Shown one piece after another: positions 1-9,228 of a stretch of 64,000 nt of DNA. The notes below the pieces were generated by a model that made no database searches, had not been told where the DNA came from, and saw nothing but the letters and a program-made list of their open reading frames with translations. This DNA is from Labilibaculum euxinicum (GTDB lineage: Bacteria; Bacteroidota; Bacteroidia; Bacteroidales; Marinifilaceae): contig NZ_WTCR01000007.1 of NCBI RefSeq assembly GCF_009795715.1, forward strand, positions 124,001-188,000, given 5' to 3'. The position numbers and the translations under genes are program-made. The first letter of the stretch is position 1. Each line of letters begins with the position of its first letter.

Positions 1-158
1 ATTTCATTACAGATACTCAATTTTAAAGAATCAGTATCAGCCAGAACCAAACGATCAAACTTAGATTTGATTTGCTGTTCCTTCTCCAATAAATTAATCT
101 GCGAAAAAAGACTCGAAGACCCGAGTAAGACAAAAAACACAAGTAATAATTTTCTCAT
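1..158 (-). CDS. secreted protein of unknown function, N-terminus only
   Basis: An open frame on the minus strand starts with ATG at 158 and runs off the left edge of the window without a stop (52 codons visible). The first ~20 residues form a clear signal peptide: basic MRK start, a Leu/Val/Phe-rich core, and a cleavage site after SLFSQ. The mature part that can be seen is charged and could be helical. It starts 50 bp after the stop of the aminotransferase gene on the same strand, so the two may be co-transcribed. The visible part is too short to name a family. Confidence 0.6.
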   Translation of the reverse strand, partial: MRKLLLVFFVLLGSSSLFSQINLLEKEQQIKSKFDRLVLADTDSLKLSICNE

Positions 159-208
159 CAATCTATTTTTGAATATTCTTACAGGAACAGCATCAATTCT
201 GTGAAATA

Positions 209-1402
209 TTATTTTTTCACCTTATTCATTGCCTCAATTAGTAAATCTGAGGCATGATGAATTTCCTCATCAGTAATATTTAAGGGAGGTGCAATTCGAA
301 AAGCTCCGGCACAAAATAAGAAAGGATCCATAATAACACCCAACTCATATGCTTCTTTCATGATAGCAAGCATGATCTCCTGAGATTCTACAATTACAGC
401 AATAAACAGTCCCAACTGTCGAAATCCTTTCACCATTGGATGATCTTTTAGCAAAGTCACAAAAAGCTCTCCTTTGCGCTGAACATCATCAACAATATTT
501 TCCTCCAAAAGCACTTCCAGAGCAGCCTTAGCCGCAGCACAACACACAGGATGTCCTCCAAAAGTGGTAATGTGTCCCAACATTGGATTGCTCTTAAACG
601 TGTCAAGTATCTTTTTATCCGATATAAAAGCTCCAATTGGCATCCCGCCTCCCATTGCCTTCGCCAGACAAAGAATATCGGGAACAACATCGAAATGCTC
701 AAACGCAAAAAGTTTTCCTGTTCGTCCAAATCCCATTTGAACCTCATCGAAAATCAGTAAAGCACCTTTTTCGGTACACCTTGCCCTCAAAGTCTGAATG
801 AAATCTTTGGTTGGAATAATCATTCCTCCTTCGGACTGGATGGGTTCCAAAATAACACAGGCTGTTTTATTGGTTATTTCCTCTAAATCCAAAATATTTC
901 CGAATTCAATAATTCGAATGTCCGGCAATAATGGACGAAAGGCATTTTTCAATTCCTCGTCACCCAATACACTTAATGCTCCGTGAGTACTTCCGTGATA
1001 TGCATTTTTAAAAGTAATTATTTCAGATCTACCGGTAAATCTCTTAGCCAATTTTAAAGCTCCCTCATTGGCTTCACTCCCCGAATTCACAAAGTAAACC
1101 GAATTTAAACTCTCAGGCAGATTATCAGATAAGAGCTTGGCCAATTGAACCTGAGGAGATTCAATGAACTCACCATACACCATTAAGTGCATATATTTAT
1201 CAACCTGATCTTTAATGGCCTGACGAACACGAGGATGCCCATGCCCAAGGTTACTAACAGAAACGCCCGATACGAGATCCAAATATGGCTTTCCGTCCGG
1301 GCTGTACATATATATACCTTCTGCCCTCTCTATTTCCAATGCAATAGGAAAATCAGAGGTTGTAGCTACATGCTGCAGAAATAATTGTCGATTTGTAATC
1401 AT
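209..1402 (-). CDS. class III (ornithine/acetylornithine-type) PLP aminotransferase
   Basis: 397 residues, the usual length for fold-type I class III aminotransferases, which move an amino group from an omega-amino acid or ornithine-like donor to a 2-oxoacid using pyridoxal phosphate. Visible family signatures are the cofactor phosphate loop SGSEANEGA (~107-115), the FDEVQ stretch (Asp219, binding the pyridine nitrogen) with GFGRTG after it, and the Schiff-base Lys248 in LAKAMGGGMP. No signal peptide, so cytoplasmic. The donor cannot be decided from sequence alone: there are no arg or gab genes next to it. It is followed on the same strand by a secreted protein gene. Confidence 0.88.
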   Translation of the reverse strand: MITNRQLFLQHVATTSDFPIALEIERAEGIYMYSPDGKPYLDLVSGVSVSNLGHGHPRVRQAIKDQVDKYMHLMVYGEFIESPQVQLAKLLSDNLPESLNSVYFVNSGSEANEGALKLAKRFTGRSEIITFKNAYHGSTHGALSVLGDEELKNAFRPLLPDIRIIEFGNILDLEEITNKTACVILEPIQSEGGMIIPTKDFIQTLRARCTEKGALLIFDEVQMGFGRTGKLFAFEHFDVVPDILCLAKAMGGGMPIGAFISDKKILDTFKSNPMLGHITTFGGHPVCCAAAKAALEVLLEENIVDDVQRKGELFVTLLKDHPMVKGFRQLGLFIAVIVESQEIMLAIMKEAYELGVIMDPFLFCAGAFRIAPPLNITDEEIHHASDLLIEAMNKVKK

Positions 1403-1456
1403 AAACAGAATTTTTATTTAAATACAAAATTCAATAAAAATCCTGCCATAAAAAAA

Positions 1457-2164
1457 CTATCGTGTCATTAAATTAATATCTCCTAATAATTTATCACGAT
1501 ATGATTTTCCTATAGGAATTGCTTTTGACCCACTTTCAGTTTCAATCACAACTGAATTATCTTCAATCACTCCAATTTTACTCAAATTAACGATATATGA
1601 ACGGTGGATTCTTGAAAAACGAGTAGAGGGCATCTTTTCTTCGATGGCCTTCATGGTAAAATGTATTGTGTATTTTTCATGATAAGAATTCACAACAACA
1701 TAATTTTCAAGAGCTTCAATCCATAAAATGTCATCGTAATTCAAACGAACCAATGCCGAATTACTTTTTATGAAAATCTCATTCTTATCCTGCATAAAAC
1801 CTTCGCTGTTTTTATAGCGACGGTTAGCCTTACTAACCGCTTTAAAAAACCTACTGTAACTAATAGGTTTTAATAAATAATCAGTAACATCGTACTCAAA
1901 AGCTTCCAGAGCATACTGTTCTTTTGAAGAGATAATAATAATTTGCGGTGTAGTACTTAAGCTATTTAAAAATTCCATGCCACTCATTTCCGGCATTTCA
2001 ATATCTAAAAATATCAAATCAACAGGTTCGTTTTTTTTGATATTATTTATCGCTTCAATTGCACTTGGGTAGGAGGCTCCAAATGTTAGGAAGTCTGTTC
2101 TTTCAATATAACTTTCAACAACTTTTCTCGAAAGCTTATCATCGTCAATTACAACACAATTCAT
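1457..2164 (-). CDS. LytTR-family two-component response regulator
   Basis: 235 residues. An N-terminal receiver domain (1-~115) has the acidic pocket IDDDK near residue 7, the phospho-acceptor Asp54 in FLDIEMP and the conserved Lys99 in LLKP. A C-terminal LytTR DNA-binding domain (~130-235) carries the typical WIEALENY and RIHRSYIVN stretches. This is the LytR/AlgR architecture, which binds DNA with a beta-rich domain rather than a helix-turn-helix. Its sensor kinase (usually of the LytS/YehU type) is not next to it. The gene stands alone between the aminotransferase and trmH, all on the minus strand, with 54 bp and 171 bp gaps. Confidence 0.9.
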   Translation of the reverse strand: MNCVVIDDDKLSRKVVESYIERTDFLTFGASYPSAIEAINNIKKNEPVDLIFLDIEMPEMSGMEFLNSLSTTPQIIIISSKEQYALEAFEYDVTDYLLKPISYSRFFKAVSKANRRYKNSEGFMQDKNEIFIKSNSALVRLNYDDILWIEALENYVVVNSYHEKYTIHFTMKAIEEKMPSTRFSRIHRSYIVNLSKIGVIEDNSVVIETESGSKAIPIGKSYRDKLLGDINLMTR

Positions 2165-2335
2165 ATAGTGGTAGTTAATTTTTATTCAAAAATAGGTAAA
2201 TAAATCATACTTATCTATTGCAAAGTAGTTTTCATCAAAAATAACAATCTTTTTACCATTTCCGAAATATTTAACCAAAATATTCCCTTTTACAAAACTT
2301 AACTTAATATAACTTTTTTTTTCAAATAGGTTATA

Positions 2336-3025
2336 TTATTGCTTCTTTTTTAGAAATTTACCGAGAAGCTCATCCCCCGATCTTACCGATCGCACCAACC
2401 AATCTAATTTCAACTCCAGCTTTTCATACTCAGACAATTGCCAATAAATATCCGATCGTCGAAGCTCCGTAGTAAGATGATTTAGTACTATAGCAGCAGA
2501 AACCGATATATTAAAACTTTCCGTAAAGCCGTACATTGGAATTTTCACAAATTCATCGGCATTATTCATTACTTCATCCGACAAGCCAGTCAGTTCCGTT
2601 CCAAAGAAAAATGCAGCTTTCCCCTTAGTCAGATCAAAATCGGGTAAAAGAATATCATTTGAATGAGGACTTGTTGCAATAATTCTATATCCCTGATTTT
2701 TTAATTTCGTAATTGTACTTAAGGTATTTCTTTCTTCTTTATTGTATCTGTGCAAATTCATCCACTTTGACGCTCCCATTACAACATCAGGATTTAAATG
2801 ATATTCATTGTGATTTTCAATAACATGCAAATCCTGAACACCAAAACAATCGCATGAACGAATTACTGCACTGGCATTTTGAGCTTGAAAAATATCCTCC
2901 AAAACCAAGGTTATATATCTTGTTCTGTTTTCAATATTTTTATCCAGTAATCCGATGCGCTTTTCACTGGTAAAACCTTCCAAAAAATGAATCGATTCCT
3001 GCAATAACTTCTTCTCCATCCACAA
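2336..3025 (-). CDS. trmH: tRNA (guanosine-2'-O)-methyltransferase, TrmH-like SpoU family
   Basis: 229 residues with the deep-trefoil-knot SPOUT methyltransferase motifs: motif 1 around QNASAVIRSCDCFG (the Asn and Arg used for catalysis), motif 2 FFFGTELTGLS (~140-150) and motif 3 IPMYGFTESFNISVSAA (the S-adenosylmethionine knot). Length and order match TrmH, which methylates the ribose of G18 in the D-loop of tRNAs. The C-terminal extension with aromatic and charged residues is also TrmH-like. It lies downstream of the HU gene but is separated from it by a good terminator, so it is probably expressed on its own or by read-through. Confidence 0.88.
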   Translation of the reverse strand: MWMEKKLLQESIHFLEGFTSEKRIGLLDKNIENRTRYITLVLEDIFQAQNASAVIRSCDCFGVQDLHVIENHNEYHLNPDVVMGASKWMNLHRYNKEERNTLSTITKLKNQGYRIIATSPHSNDILLPDFDLTKGKAAFFFGTELTGLSDEVMNNADEFVKIPMYGFTESFNISVSAAIVLNHLTTELRRSDIYWQLSEYEKLELKLDWLVRSVRSGDELLGKFLKKKQ

Positions 3026-3044
3026 AAAATTAGGAATAAAAAAA

Positions 3045-3069
3045 AGGAGGTATTATTGATACACCCCCT
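3045..3069 (-). terminator. intrinsic terminator of the HU gene
   Basis: On the minus strand a 9-bp stem (two G-U pairs) with a short A/T loop is followed directly by a run of eight T. It starts 25 bases after the HU stop codon, between HU and trmH. Confidence 0.7.
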
Positions 3070-3093
3070 CTAACATCTTTTGACAACAATTAT

Positions 3094-3366
3094 CTATTGT
3101 ACAGAGTCTGCTAATTCAGAACCAGCCTTAAATTTGATAACTTTTTTTGCTGGAATATTGATTGGTTTACCAGTTTGAGGATTTCTACCGGTTCTAGCAT
3201 CACGCTTAGAAACAGAAAATGAACCAAATCCTACCAGTGCTACTCTATCATCACTTTTTAATGCCTCAGTAGTAGTTTCAATGAAAGCATCTAATGCTTT
3301 TTTAGAATCAGCTTTAGTCAAACCAGCTTTGTTTGCAATTGCATCAATTAATTGAGCTTTGTTCAT
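3094..3366 (-). CDS. HU-family nucleoid DNA-binding protein
   Basis: 90 residues, exactly the size of bacterial HU. It starts [11 protein letters not shown], has the GFGSFSV turn, the DNA-minor-groove arm [12 protein letters not shown] with the intercalating Pro, and ends [12 protein letters not shown] dimers bend and compact chromosomal DNA. The gene has its own promoter (3418-3448) and terminator (3045-3069), as expected for an abundant protein expressed as a single gene. It could also be called IHF-like, but the length and arm sequence favour HU. Confidence 0.95.
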   Translation of the reverse strand: MNKAQLIDAIANKAGLTKADSKKALDAFIETTTEALKSDDRVALVGFGSFSVSKRDARTGRNPQTGKPINIPAKKVIKFKAGSELADSVQ

Positions 3367-3417
3367 AACTTTATAAAATTTTAGGGTTAAAAATTGCTTT
3401 TAAATTTGAATCATATA

Positions 3418-3448
3418 CAAATATAAAGGATTTCTGATGGTTTGCAAA
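3418..3448 (-). promoter_or_regulatory. Bacteroidota sigma-ABfr-type promoter of the HU gene
   Basis: On the minus strand the -33 box TTTG (3445-3448) is separated by 19 bp from the -7 box TATATTTG (3418-3425). Both match the Bacteroidota consensus TTTG / TAnnTTTG with the right spacing, about 50 bases upstream of the HU start codon. Confidence 0.75.
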
Positions 3449-3797
3449 TTTCCGATAAGAAAAAATAAGAAATTTAACCTTTCAAAGATCGAAACATAAT
3501 AAAACTATAAATTTTCAAGCTATTCCCCGTAAACAATAAAGAGCAGAATGTGAATTAAATCATAACTCTATTTAAAGGTCTTTCTTATTTAACTGATTTA
3601 CTAAAATACTTTATTCACTAACATTTAATATGACATGCCAACAATAAACATAACCCCCAACACCACACACACAAACAACTAACATTCAACACTATAGTTA
3701 GATTTGAGGGATGTGTAAAACCATCATCAAAATCTCTTGTATATTTCGTTAAAATGTATTACACAATGATATACATCAGTATAAGATGATTGAAAAC
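3449..3797. other. gene-free interval between the HU promoter and the thr terminator
   Basis: About 350 bases with no open frame that I can support. It contains an AC-rich stretch near 3650-3680 and is otherwise A/T-rich. It separates the outward end of the HU transcription unit from the end of the thr operon. Confidence 0.6.
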
Positions 3798-3828
3798 AAA
3801 AGGCTGTTCATAAATAATGACAGCCTTT
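3798..3828 (-). terminator. intrinsic terminator of the thr operon
   Basis: Perfect 9-bp stem AAAGGCTGT / ACAGCCTTT with a 13-base loop, followed on the minus strand by a T-rich run (TTTTGTTTTC). It begins 10 bases after the thrC stop. Its loop-proximal sequence resembles the terminator at 17313-17341. Confidence 0.75.
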
Positions 3829-3837
3829 CGGGAGATC

Positions 3838-5133
3838 CTATTTAAGTAAAAGGAAGCTTTTAAACTCTGAAAAATCTTTACTTATTAAAATACTCTTTTT
3901 TTCTTTTCCCAAACACTCCTGGAGATAGTCCGGAACTCTTATTTCAATATTAAGTACCTTTTCAACTGTATCCTTAAATTTTGCCGGGTGCGCTGTTTCC
4001 AAAAAAACACCTACCTCATCTTCTGTATTTAAGTATCTTTTCAAACCCAGATATCCAACGGCACCATGCGGATCAAGAATGTACTTATTCCTACTATATA
4101 CATCTGCTATTGCCTCTTGAGTTTCCTTATCTGAAAACCACGCTCCCTTTACATCTTTGATTATGTCAAAATGTTTCTCCTGATACAATTCCATCATACG
4201 AGCAAAATTACTTGGAGCTCCAACATCCATAGCATTTGATATAGTTTGAACAGAAGCTTTTGGCTCATATTTCCCGGAACTTAAATAATCCGGCACAACC
4301 TTGTTTGTATTTGCTGATGCAATAAATGAATCGATTGGCAATCCCATTTGTTTTGCCAGCAATCCTCCTGTAAGATTTCCATAATTCCCGCTGGGAACTG
4401 AAAATACAACTTTTTTATCAGTTGGCTGCAATTGTGCCCAAGCGTAGAAATAGTAAAAACTTTGTGGTAACAAGCGAGCTATATTTATAGAATTTGCCGA
4501 AGTCAAACTCAATTCTGCATTCAAATCAGTATCTCCAAAGGCAGTTTTAACCAATGCCTGACAATCATCAAAAGTGCCATCAACCTCAAGAGCTGTGATG
4601 TTTTGTCCCATGGTGGTTAATTGCTGCTCTTGAATCTTACTCACCTTTCCGGCAGGATATAATATAATCACCTTTACACCCTCAACACCTAAAAAGCCAT
4701 TGGCAACTGCACTGCCCGTATCTCCTGATGTTGCAACCAAAATGGTTACCTCTTCCTGATCCTGCTTTGCGAAAGCACTCAGACATCGAGACATGAATCT
4801 GGCACCTACATCTTTAAATGCACAAGTTGGTCCGTGAAACAGCTCTAAAGTGTTAACACCATCTTCTATCGGCACAACTGGAATCGGGAAATTAAGTACC
4901 TCTTTGGTAATTTTCTTTAAATCAAAATCGGAAATGTCGTCACCAACAAAGAGTTTAGCCACTTCATATCCTATTTCAGGCAAACTTAATTCTGTCAATC
5001 GTTGAAAGAATTCATCATCCAACTTTGGTATTGAAACCGGAAAAAACAATCCGTTATCCGGCGCAAGCCCTTTTATTACAGCTTCCTTAAAGCTATAACG
5101 TATATCTTTATTATTTGTACTAAAATATTTCAC
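3838..5133 (-). CDS. thrC: threonine synthase
   Basis: 431 residues, the size of the longer bacterial threonine synthase class. It converts O-phosphohomoserine to threonine with pyridoxal phosphate. The Schiff-base Lys107 lies in GPTCAFKDVGARF, and the phosphate-binding loop is SGDTGSAVANGF. The N-terminus MKYFSTN is the usual start of the Bacteroidota proteins. It is the last gene of thrA-thrB-thrC, 54 bp after thrB, and is followed by a terminator. Cytoplasmic. Regulation is expected through the attenuator upstream of thrA. Confidence 0.95.
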   Translation of the reverse strand: MKYFSTNNKDIRYSFKEAVIKGLAPDNGLFFPVSIPKLDDEFFQRLTELSLPEIGYEVAKLFVGDDISDFDLKKITKEVLNFPIPVVPIEDGVNTLELFHGPTCAFKDVGARFMSRCLSAFAKQDQEEVTILVATSGDTGSAVANGFLGVEGVKVIILYPAGKVSKIQEQQLTTMGQNITALEVDGTFDDCQALVKTAFGDTDLNAELSLTSANSINIARLLPQSFYYFYAWAQLQPTDKKVVFSVPSGNYGNLTGGLLAKQMGLPIDSFIASANTNKVVPDYLSSGKYEPKASVQTISNAMDVGAPSNFARMMELYQEKHFDIIKDVKGAWFSDKETQEAIADVYSRNKYILDPHGAVGYLGLKRYLNTEDEVGVFLETAHPAKFKDTVEKVLNIEIRVPDYLQECLGKEKKSILISKDFSEFKSFLLLK

Positions 5134-5187
5134 AAGTCTATCTTTTCTTGAATCAAAATCTATGCGATTTATTAACTAATTACACTT

Positions 5188-6123
5188 TTACAGAATTTTC
5201 ACTCCACCTTCACTTACTTTGGAAACATAAATTTTGTAATCCAAATCGGTACGCTTATAAACTGTATCCATGGCGGCAGCAATAACATCTGCAGACTCCT
5301 TTCCTTTTGCCAATGCAAATACCGATGGTCCCGATCCGGAAATACTGCAGCCCAATGCTCCGGCTTCCATAACAGACAGTTTCAATTCATCAAATTCAGG
5401 TATCAGAACCTTCCTTTGTGGTTCTACTATATGATCTTCAAGAGAACGTCCGATCAAATCATAATCTGCAGTATAAAGTCCGGCCATTAAGCCTGCCACA
5501 TTTCCCCACTGACGAATTGCCTTTTTTAGAGGAATTTGGGGAGACAATATTTCCCGTGCTTCTTTGGTCTTGATTTCAATTTGTGGATGAATAACGACAC
5601 ACCATAAATCTGCCGGTGGCTGAATATGAATTACATCCAGAGGATTGTATCCCCTAATCAGACAAAAACCACCAAGTGTTGCAGGAGCAACATTGTCAGC
5701 ATGAACATCACCCGAAGCAACCTCCTCACCTTTCATGGCAAAATCAACCAATTGCATTCTTGTATATGGCTTACCCAACAATTCATTTACTGCAACAACC
5801 GCACCTGCCGCACTTGCCGCACTAGATCCGATTCCACTTCCAGGCTTAATATTTTTAATGATCTCAACATCAAAGCCCTGATCGCTTTCCAAATCATCCA
5901 ATAAAGCCTGAATAGCAACACCTGCAACATTTTTCTTTGGATCGGTAGGAAGATCCTCATAATCCTTTACTGTTTGTATAATTATTTTATTCTGATCATT
6001 TTTAGTAATAATCATTTCATCGCCCACCCCATCGATGGCAAATCCTAATATATCGAACCCACAACCAACGTTGGAAACGCTGCCCGGAGCAAAAATTTTC
6101 ACACTATCTGACATGTTATTCAA
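5188..6123 (-). CDS. thrB: homoserine kinase
   Basis: 311 residues of the GHMP kinase family. It phosphorylates homoserine with ATP to give the substrate of ThrC. The ATP-binding motif PGSGIGSSAASAAG is at 94-107. The N-terminal motif VKIFAPGSVSNVGCGFD (from residue 8) and the C-terminal CSISGSGPSVFALA are also typical of the family. An internal Met at residue 4 (start at 6114) is equally possible. It lies 16 bp after thrA and 54 bp before thrC, the usual pathway order. Confidence 0.95.
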   Translation of the reverse strand: MNNMSDSVKIFAPGSVSNVGCGFDILGFAIDGVGDEMIITKNDQNKIIIQTVKDYEDLPTDPKKNVAGVAIQALLDDLESDQGFDVEIIKNIKPGSGIGSSAASAAGAVVAVNELLGKPYTRMQLVDFAMKGEEVASGDVHADNVAPATLGGFCLIRGYNPLDVIHIQPPADLWCVVIHPQIEIKTKEAREILSPQIPLKKAIRQWGNVAGLMAGLYTADYDLIGRSLEDHIVEPQRKVLIPEFDELKLSVMEAGALGCSISGSGPSVFALAKGKESADVIAAAMDTVYKRTDLDYKIYVSKVSEGGVKIL

Positions 6124-6139
6124 TTTTCTTTGTTGGTAA

Positions 6140-8575
6140 TTAATTGCTGGTTATTCTTATGATATCGCCAAAAATTCCCGAAGCTGTAACTTCTGCTCCG
6201 GCTCCGGCACCCTTAATAATCAATGGCTGATCGTTGTACCACTTCGTTTTTAACGAAATCACATTATCCTTACCATGTATATCGTAAAACGGATGATCGG
6301 GCGTAACCTCTTTAAGGCTTACATTAGCTTTGCCATCTGCGAAAGAAGCGATGTAACGGTACCTGATATTTTTTTCAGCCATCACAGTTCTCCATGCCTC
6401 AAAATGATCATTATGAGCTTCGAGATCGCGGATCAAATCAGCTGCCGTCTCTCCATTCAGACAAGATAATGGAATCATAGGCTCATGCTCTACATCCTTC
6501 ACCTCTAACTTGTAACCAGCTTCGCGAGATAATATCAAAAGCTTTCTTAATACATCCATTCCGCTCAGGTCGATTTTCGGATCTGGTTCAGTAAATCCTT
6601 GCTCCATTGCCATTTTCACCGCTTCAACAAATGATTTACCATTATTAAACTCGTTCATTATAAAGTTTAAGCTGCCAGATACAACAGCGTCAATTCCAAC
6701 AATTTTGTCGCCGGTATGAATCAGACTGTTAATTGTACTAATCACCGGTAATCCTGCTCCAACATTGCTTTCGAACATGAATTCTACATTGTGCTTTTTT
6801 GCAGCAGCTTTAATTCTTAGGTAGTTATCAAATTCTGAAGAAGCCGCAATTTTATTGCATGCCACAATAGAAACAGTGGAGTTCAAAACCTGCTGATACA
6901 CCTTACTAACAGATTCACTTGCAGTGATGTCCACAAACACAGAATTTCTAAGGTTTGCCTGATCCATTCTCTTTACGAATTCCTGCAAATTGGCCACCTC
7001 TGATTCTTCCTCCAATTTCTGCTTCCAATCCTGAAGCATATTTTCATCCTTTGCAAAATACATTTTCCGACTGTTAGTCACTGCACGAACAATCAATTGC
7101 AAACCTTTCTCTTCAAGAAGATAATCGTATTGATTTTTCATGAATTCCAATAATTTTCCCCCAACATTACCTACTCCTGCAATGTACAGGTTCACTTTTT
7201 TATGAGTTGAGATGAAAAAATCCTCATGAATAACATTTAATACTTTTTTTACATCAAAGGTTGGAACCATGAAAGTAATGTTTAATTCATTACCGCCCTG
7301 AGCCATAGCCCGAATATTCACTCCGTTTCTTCCAAGTACACTAAATACTTTTCCCGAAATCCCAGGGGTATATCCCATGTCCTCACCAACAACGGCTACA
7401 ATAGACAAATCCTGCTCAACAGCCGGTTCATTTACCAAGTTCATTCTAATTTCCATTTCGAACTCGGAACGAACCGCCTCAATAGCCAACGCCCTATCAC
7501 CCTCATTAATCCCAACACTCATACTCTGCTCCGATGAAGCCTGAGTAATTAGAACCACATTAATTTTATTCTGAGCCAAACAAGTGAAAAAGCGAGATGC
7601 AAATCCGCTTATACCAACCATTCCACTTCCCGAAAGAGTAAATAAATTAATGTTGTTGATTGAAGAAAGTCCTCGAACTATTGAGCGTTCACTTTTAGGT
7701 GCAGAAGTGATCAGAGTTCCCTTTTCGTCGGGAGCAAACGTATTTTTAATGCGAACATTTATTTTGTTCTGCAGTACCGGAATTAAGGTTGGAGGATAAA
7801 TAACTTTAGCACCAAAATGAGAAAGTTCCATTGCTTCCTGAAAAGACATCTGCTCAATTGGCTGAGCCTGCGATACCAATCTTGGATCGGCAGTAAACAT
7901 ACCACTGACATCAGTCCAAATTTCCAACTCGCTGCATTTTAAACCTGCCGCCAAAATAGAAGCTGTGTAATCCGATCCACCACGCCCAAGCAGTGTCATT
8001 TCACCTTTTTGACCGGAAGCTATAAAACCGGGAAACAAAGCAACTTGAAATTCTACATTTTTAACTGCTTCCAAATTCTTATTGGTCTGCTCGCTATTTA
8101 GAAATACTCCTTTGCCATTCTGTGTTTTGATAAAATCTCTGGAATCGAAAAGCACAGTATTCATACCACATTGATTTAAATAGGCTGAAAAAATTAAAGA
8201 TGATAATATCTCACCTGATCCCATTACAGAATTTTTCACCTTTTGCGAGATTTCTTCCAATAGATAAACCCCTTGAAGTAGTTCTGCTATCTCATCAAAT
8301 TTCTTTGATGTACCCAATTCTATTTCTGCTGGTAAATTAAGTTCATTAATTACTTGAAAATGCCTTTCCTTTACTTTAAAAAGGGAATTTTCATATTCTT
8401 TATTTCTATCACTGGCCAGATTAATGCATCTTTCCAACTCATCGGTAACTCCGCCAAAAGCTGAAACAACTACAACTTGCTTACAGTTGGCATAATCCCT
8501 TTTAATAATCTCCTGAACGCGCTTACAATTTTCTGAATTAGAAACTGAGCTCCCTCCAAATTTTAAAACCTTCAT
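6140..8575 (-). CDS. thrA: bifunctional aspartate kinase / homoserine dehydrogenase I
   Basis: 811 residues, the length of the fused ThrA. The aspartokinase domain (1-~290) starts MKVLKFGGSSV and has LGRGGSDYTA (196-205) for ATP and aspartate. Two ACT regulatory domains follow (~310-455; for example SGSGMVGISGFASRFF and GISGKVFSVLGRNGVNI). The homoserine dehydrogenase domain (~460-811) has the NAD(P) motif AGVGNVGG (466-473) and the substrate motif GSLNFIMNEF. It catalyses the first and third steps from aspartate to threonine and methionine. It is the first gene of the thr operon. A Thr-rich leader ORF and hairpin lie 217 bp upstream, so threonine probably controls it both by feedback on the ACT domains and by attenuation. 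Confidence 0.95.
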   Translation of the reverse strand: MKVLKFGGSSVSNSENCKRVQEIIKRDYANCKQVVVVSAFGGVTDELERCINLASDRNKEYENSLFKVKERHFQVINELNLPAEIELGTSKKFDEIAELLQGVYLLEEISQKVKNSVMGSGEILSSLIFSAYLNQCGMNTVLFDSRDFIKTQNGKGVFLNSEQTNKNLEAVKNVEFQVALFPGFIASGQKGEMTLLGRGGSDYTASILAAGLKCSELEIWTDVSGMFTADPRLVSQAQPIEQMSFQEAMELSHFGAKVIYPPTLIPVLQNKINVRIKNTFAPDEKGTLITSAPKSERSIVRGLSSINNINLFTLSGSGMVGISGFASRFFTCLAQNKINVVLITQASSEQSMSVGINEGDRALAIEAVRSEFEMEIRMNLVNEPAVEQDLSIVAVVGEDMGYTPGISGKVFSVLGRNGVNIRAMAQGGNELNITFMVPTFDVKKVLNVIHEDFFISTHKKVNLYIAGVGNVGGKLLEFMKNQYDYLLEEKGLQLIVRAVTNSRKMYFAKDENMLQDWKQKLEEESEVANLQEFVKRMDQANLRNSVFVDITASESVSKVYQQVLNSTVSIVACNKIAASSEFDNYLRIKAAAKKHNVEFMFESNVGAGLPVISTINSLIHTGDKIVGIDAVVSGSLNFIMNEFNNGKSFVEAVKMAMEQGFTEPDPKIDLSGMDVLRKLLILSREAGYKLEVKDVEHEPMIPLSCLNGETAADLIRDLEAHNDHFEAWRTVMAEKNIRYRYIASFADGKANVSLKEVTPDHPFYDIHGKDNVISLKTKWYNDQPLIIKGAGAGAEVTASGIFGDIIRITSN

Positions 8576-8784
8576 TGATTAATTTCTTAAGATAGATTCC
8601 CTTCCGTACAAATGTCCGGTTGTCCATCGGTTGATATAAATTTTGGTTAAATAGTTATTCTGCTTTATTATTAAGAATGCTCCAACAACACCAATTATAA
8701 AATAATCAGTTATTGTACAAGGTACAAAATACCCTATGTTTTTTGAGCAATCAACTACTCACCTGTGGCGATATGTAAAAATTC

Positions 8785-8802
8785 AACCCCCTAAAGGGTT
8801 GT
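8785..8802 (-). terminator. attenuator hairpin in the thr leader
   Basis: On the minus strand CAACCC pairs with GGGTTG (6 bp, 6-base loop), followed by AATTTTT. The stop codon of the leader ORF lies in the loop, and the last leader codons (Thr-Leu) form the 5' arm. A ribosome paused on the Thr codons would cover the 5' arm and prevent the stem. This direct-occlusion reading is an inference. Confidence 0.6.
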
Positions 8803-8866
8803 GGTTGTAGTTGTGATTATTGTAGGAATAGTACAAATAGAAGTTTCAGACATAGACATTTCCATG
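8792..8866 (-). CDS. thr operon leader peptide
   Basis: A 24-codon ORF on the minus strand, upstream of thrA. Its second half reads T-S-I-C-T-I-P-T-I-I and then six Thr in a row, Leu, stop: 9 of the last 17 residues are Thr and 4 are Ile. This is the composition of the E. coli thrL leader (Thr and Ile codons), though the sequence is unrelated outside that run. The terminator hairpin 8785-8802 overlaps its end. I chose the ATG at 8866 because it is the first secure in-frame Met reading into the run. In-frame starts further upstream (near 8880) may be used instead. It is shorter than the usual cut-off for gene calling. Confidence 0.7.
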
Positions 8867-9228
8867 CTGGTTCCCAACATGTTCATTTCAATCGCTATGT
8901 TATTTATCTGTTTCAAAAAAGCTATTCCTCATCTTTAAGAGTTTCAAATATATGCTTTTTTTTTTCTTATCTGTATCATTTCAAAAGGATTCTTTCAAAT
9001 TTTATTGGCCAATAATAATACTGCAACCCAATGCAAACGATATTATTCTTCCTTTTTTTGCTTTTGCAGAAATACAATTCCAACAATTTTTATTGTGATT
9101 CCTCCTCAATTAGAACTAAAAATAAAATACTCATTACACCCTCAATACTAGCTGTTTAATAAATTTTAATTAGAATTATTCTAAATAAAATTGTAAATTA
9201 AGTCTTTATTCACCAAAACAATATTATC
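8867..9228. other. divergent intergenic region between the thr leader and the next plus-strand gene
   Basis: About 360 bases holding the promoter of the thr operon on one side and of the secreted protein gene (9229) on the other. A -7-like TATATTTG on the minus strand at 8945-8952 fits a thr transcript start near 8938, about 70 bases before the leader ORF. I find no -33 TTTG at the usual distance, so this promoter is tentative. No other gene is supported. Confidence 0.4.

Noticed and set aside
5626-5904. Plus-strand frame inside thrB
   Set aside because: Antisense shadow of a well-supported GHMP kinase gene, with Cys/Thr-rich composition.
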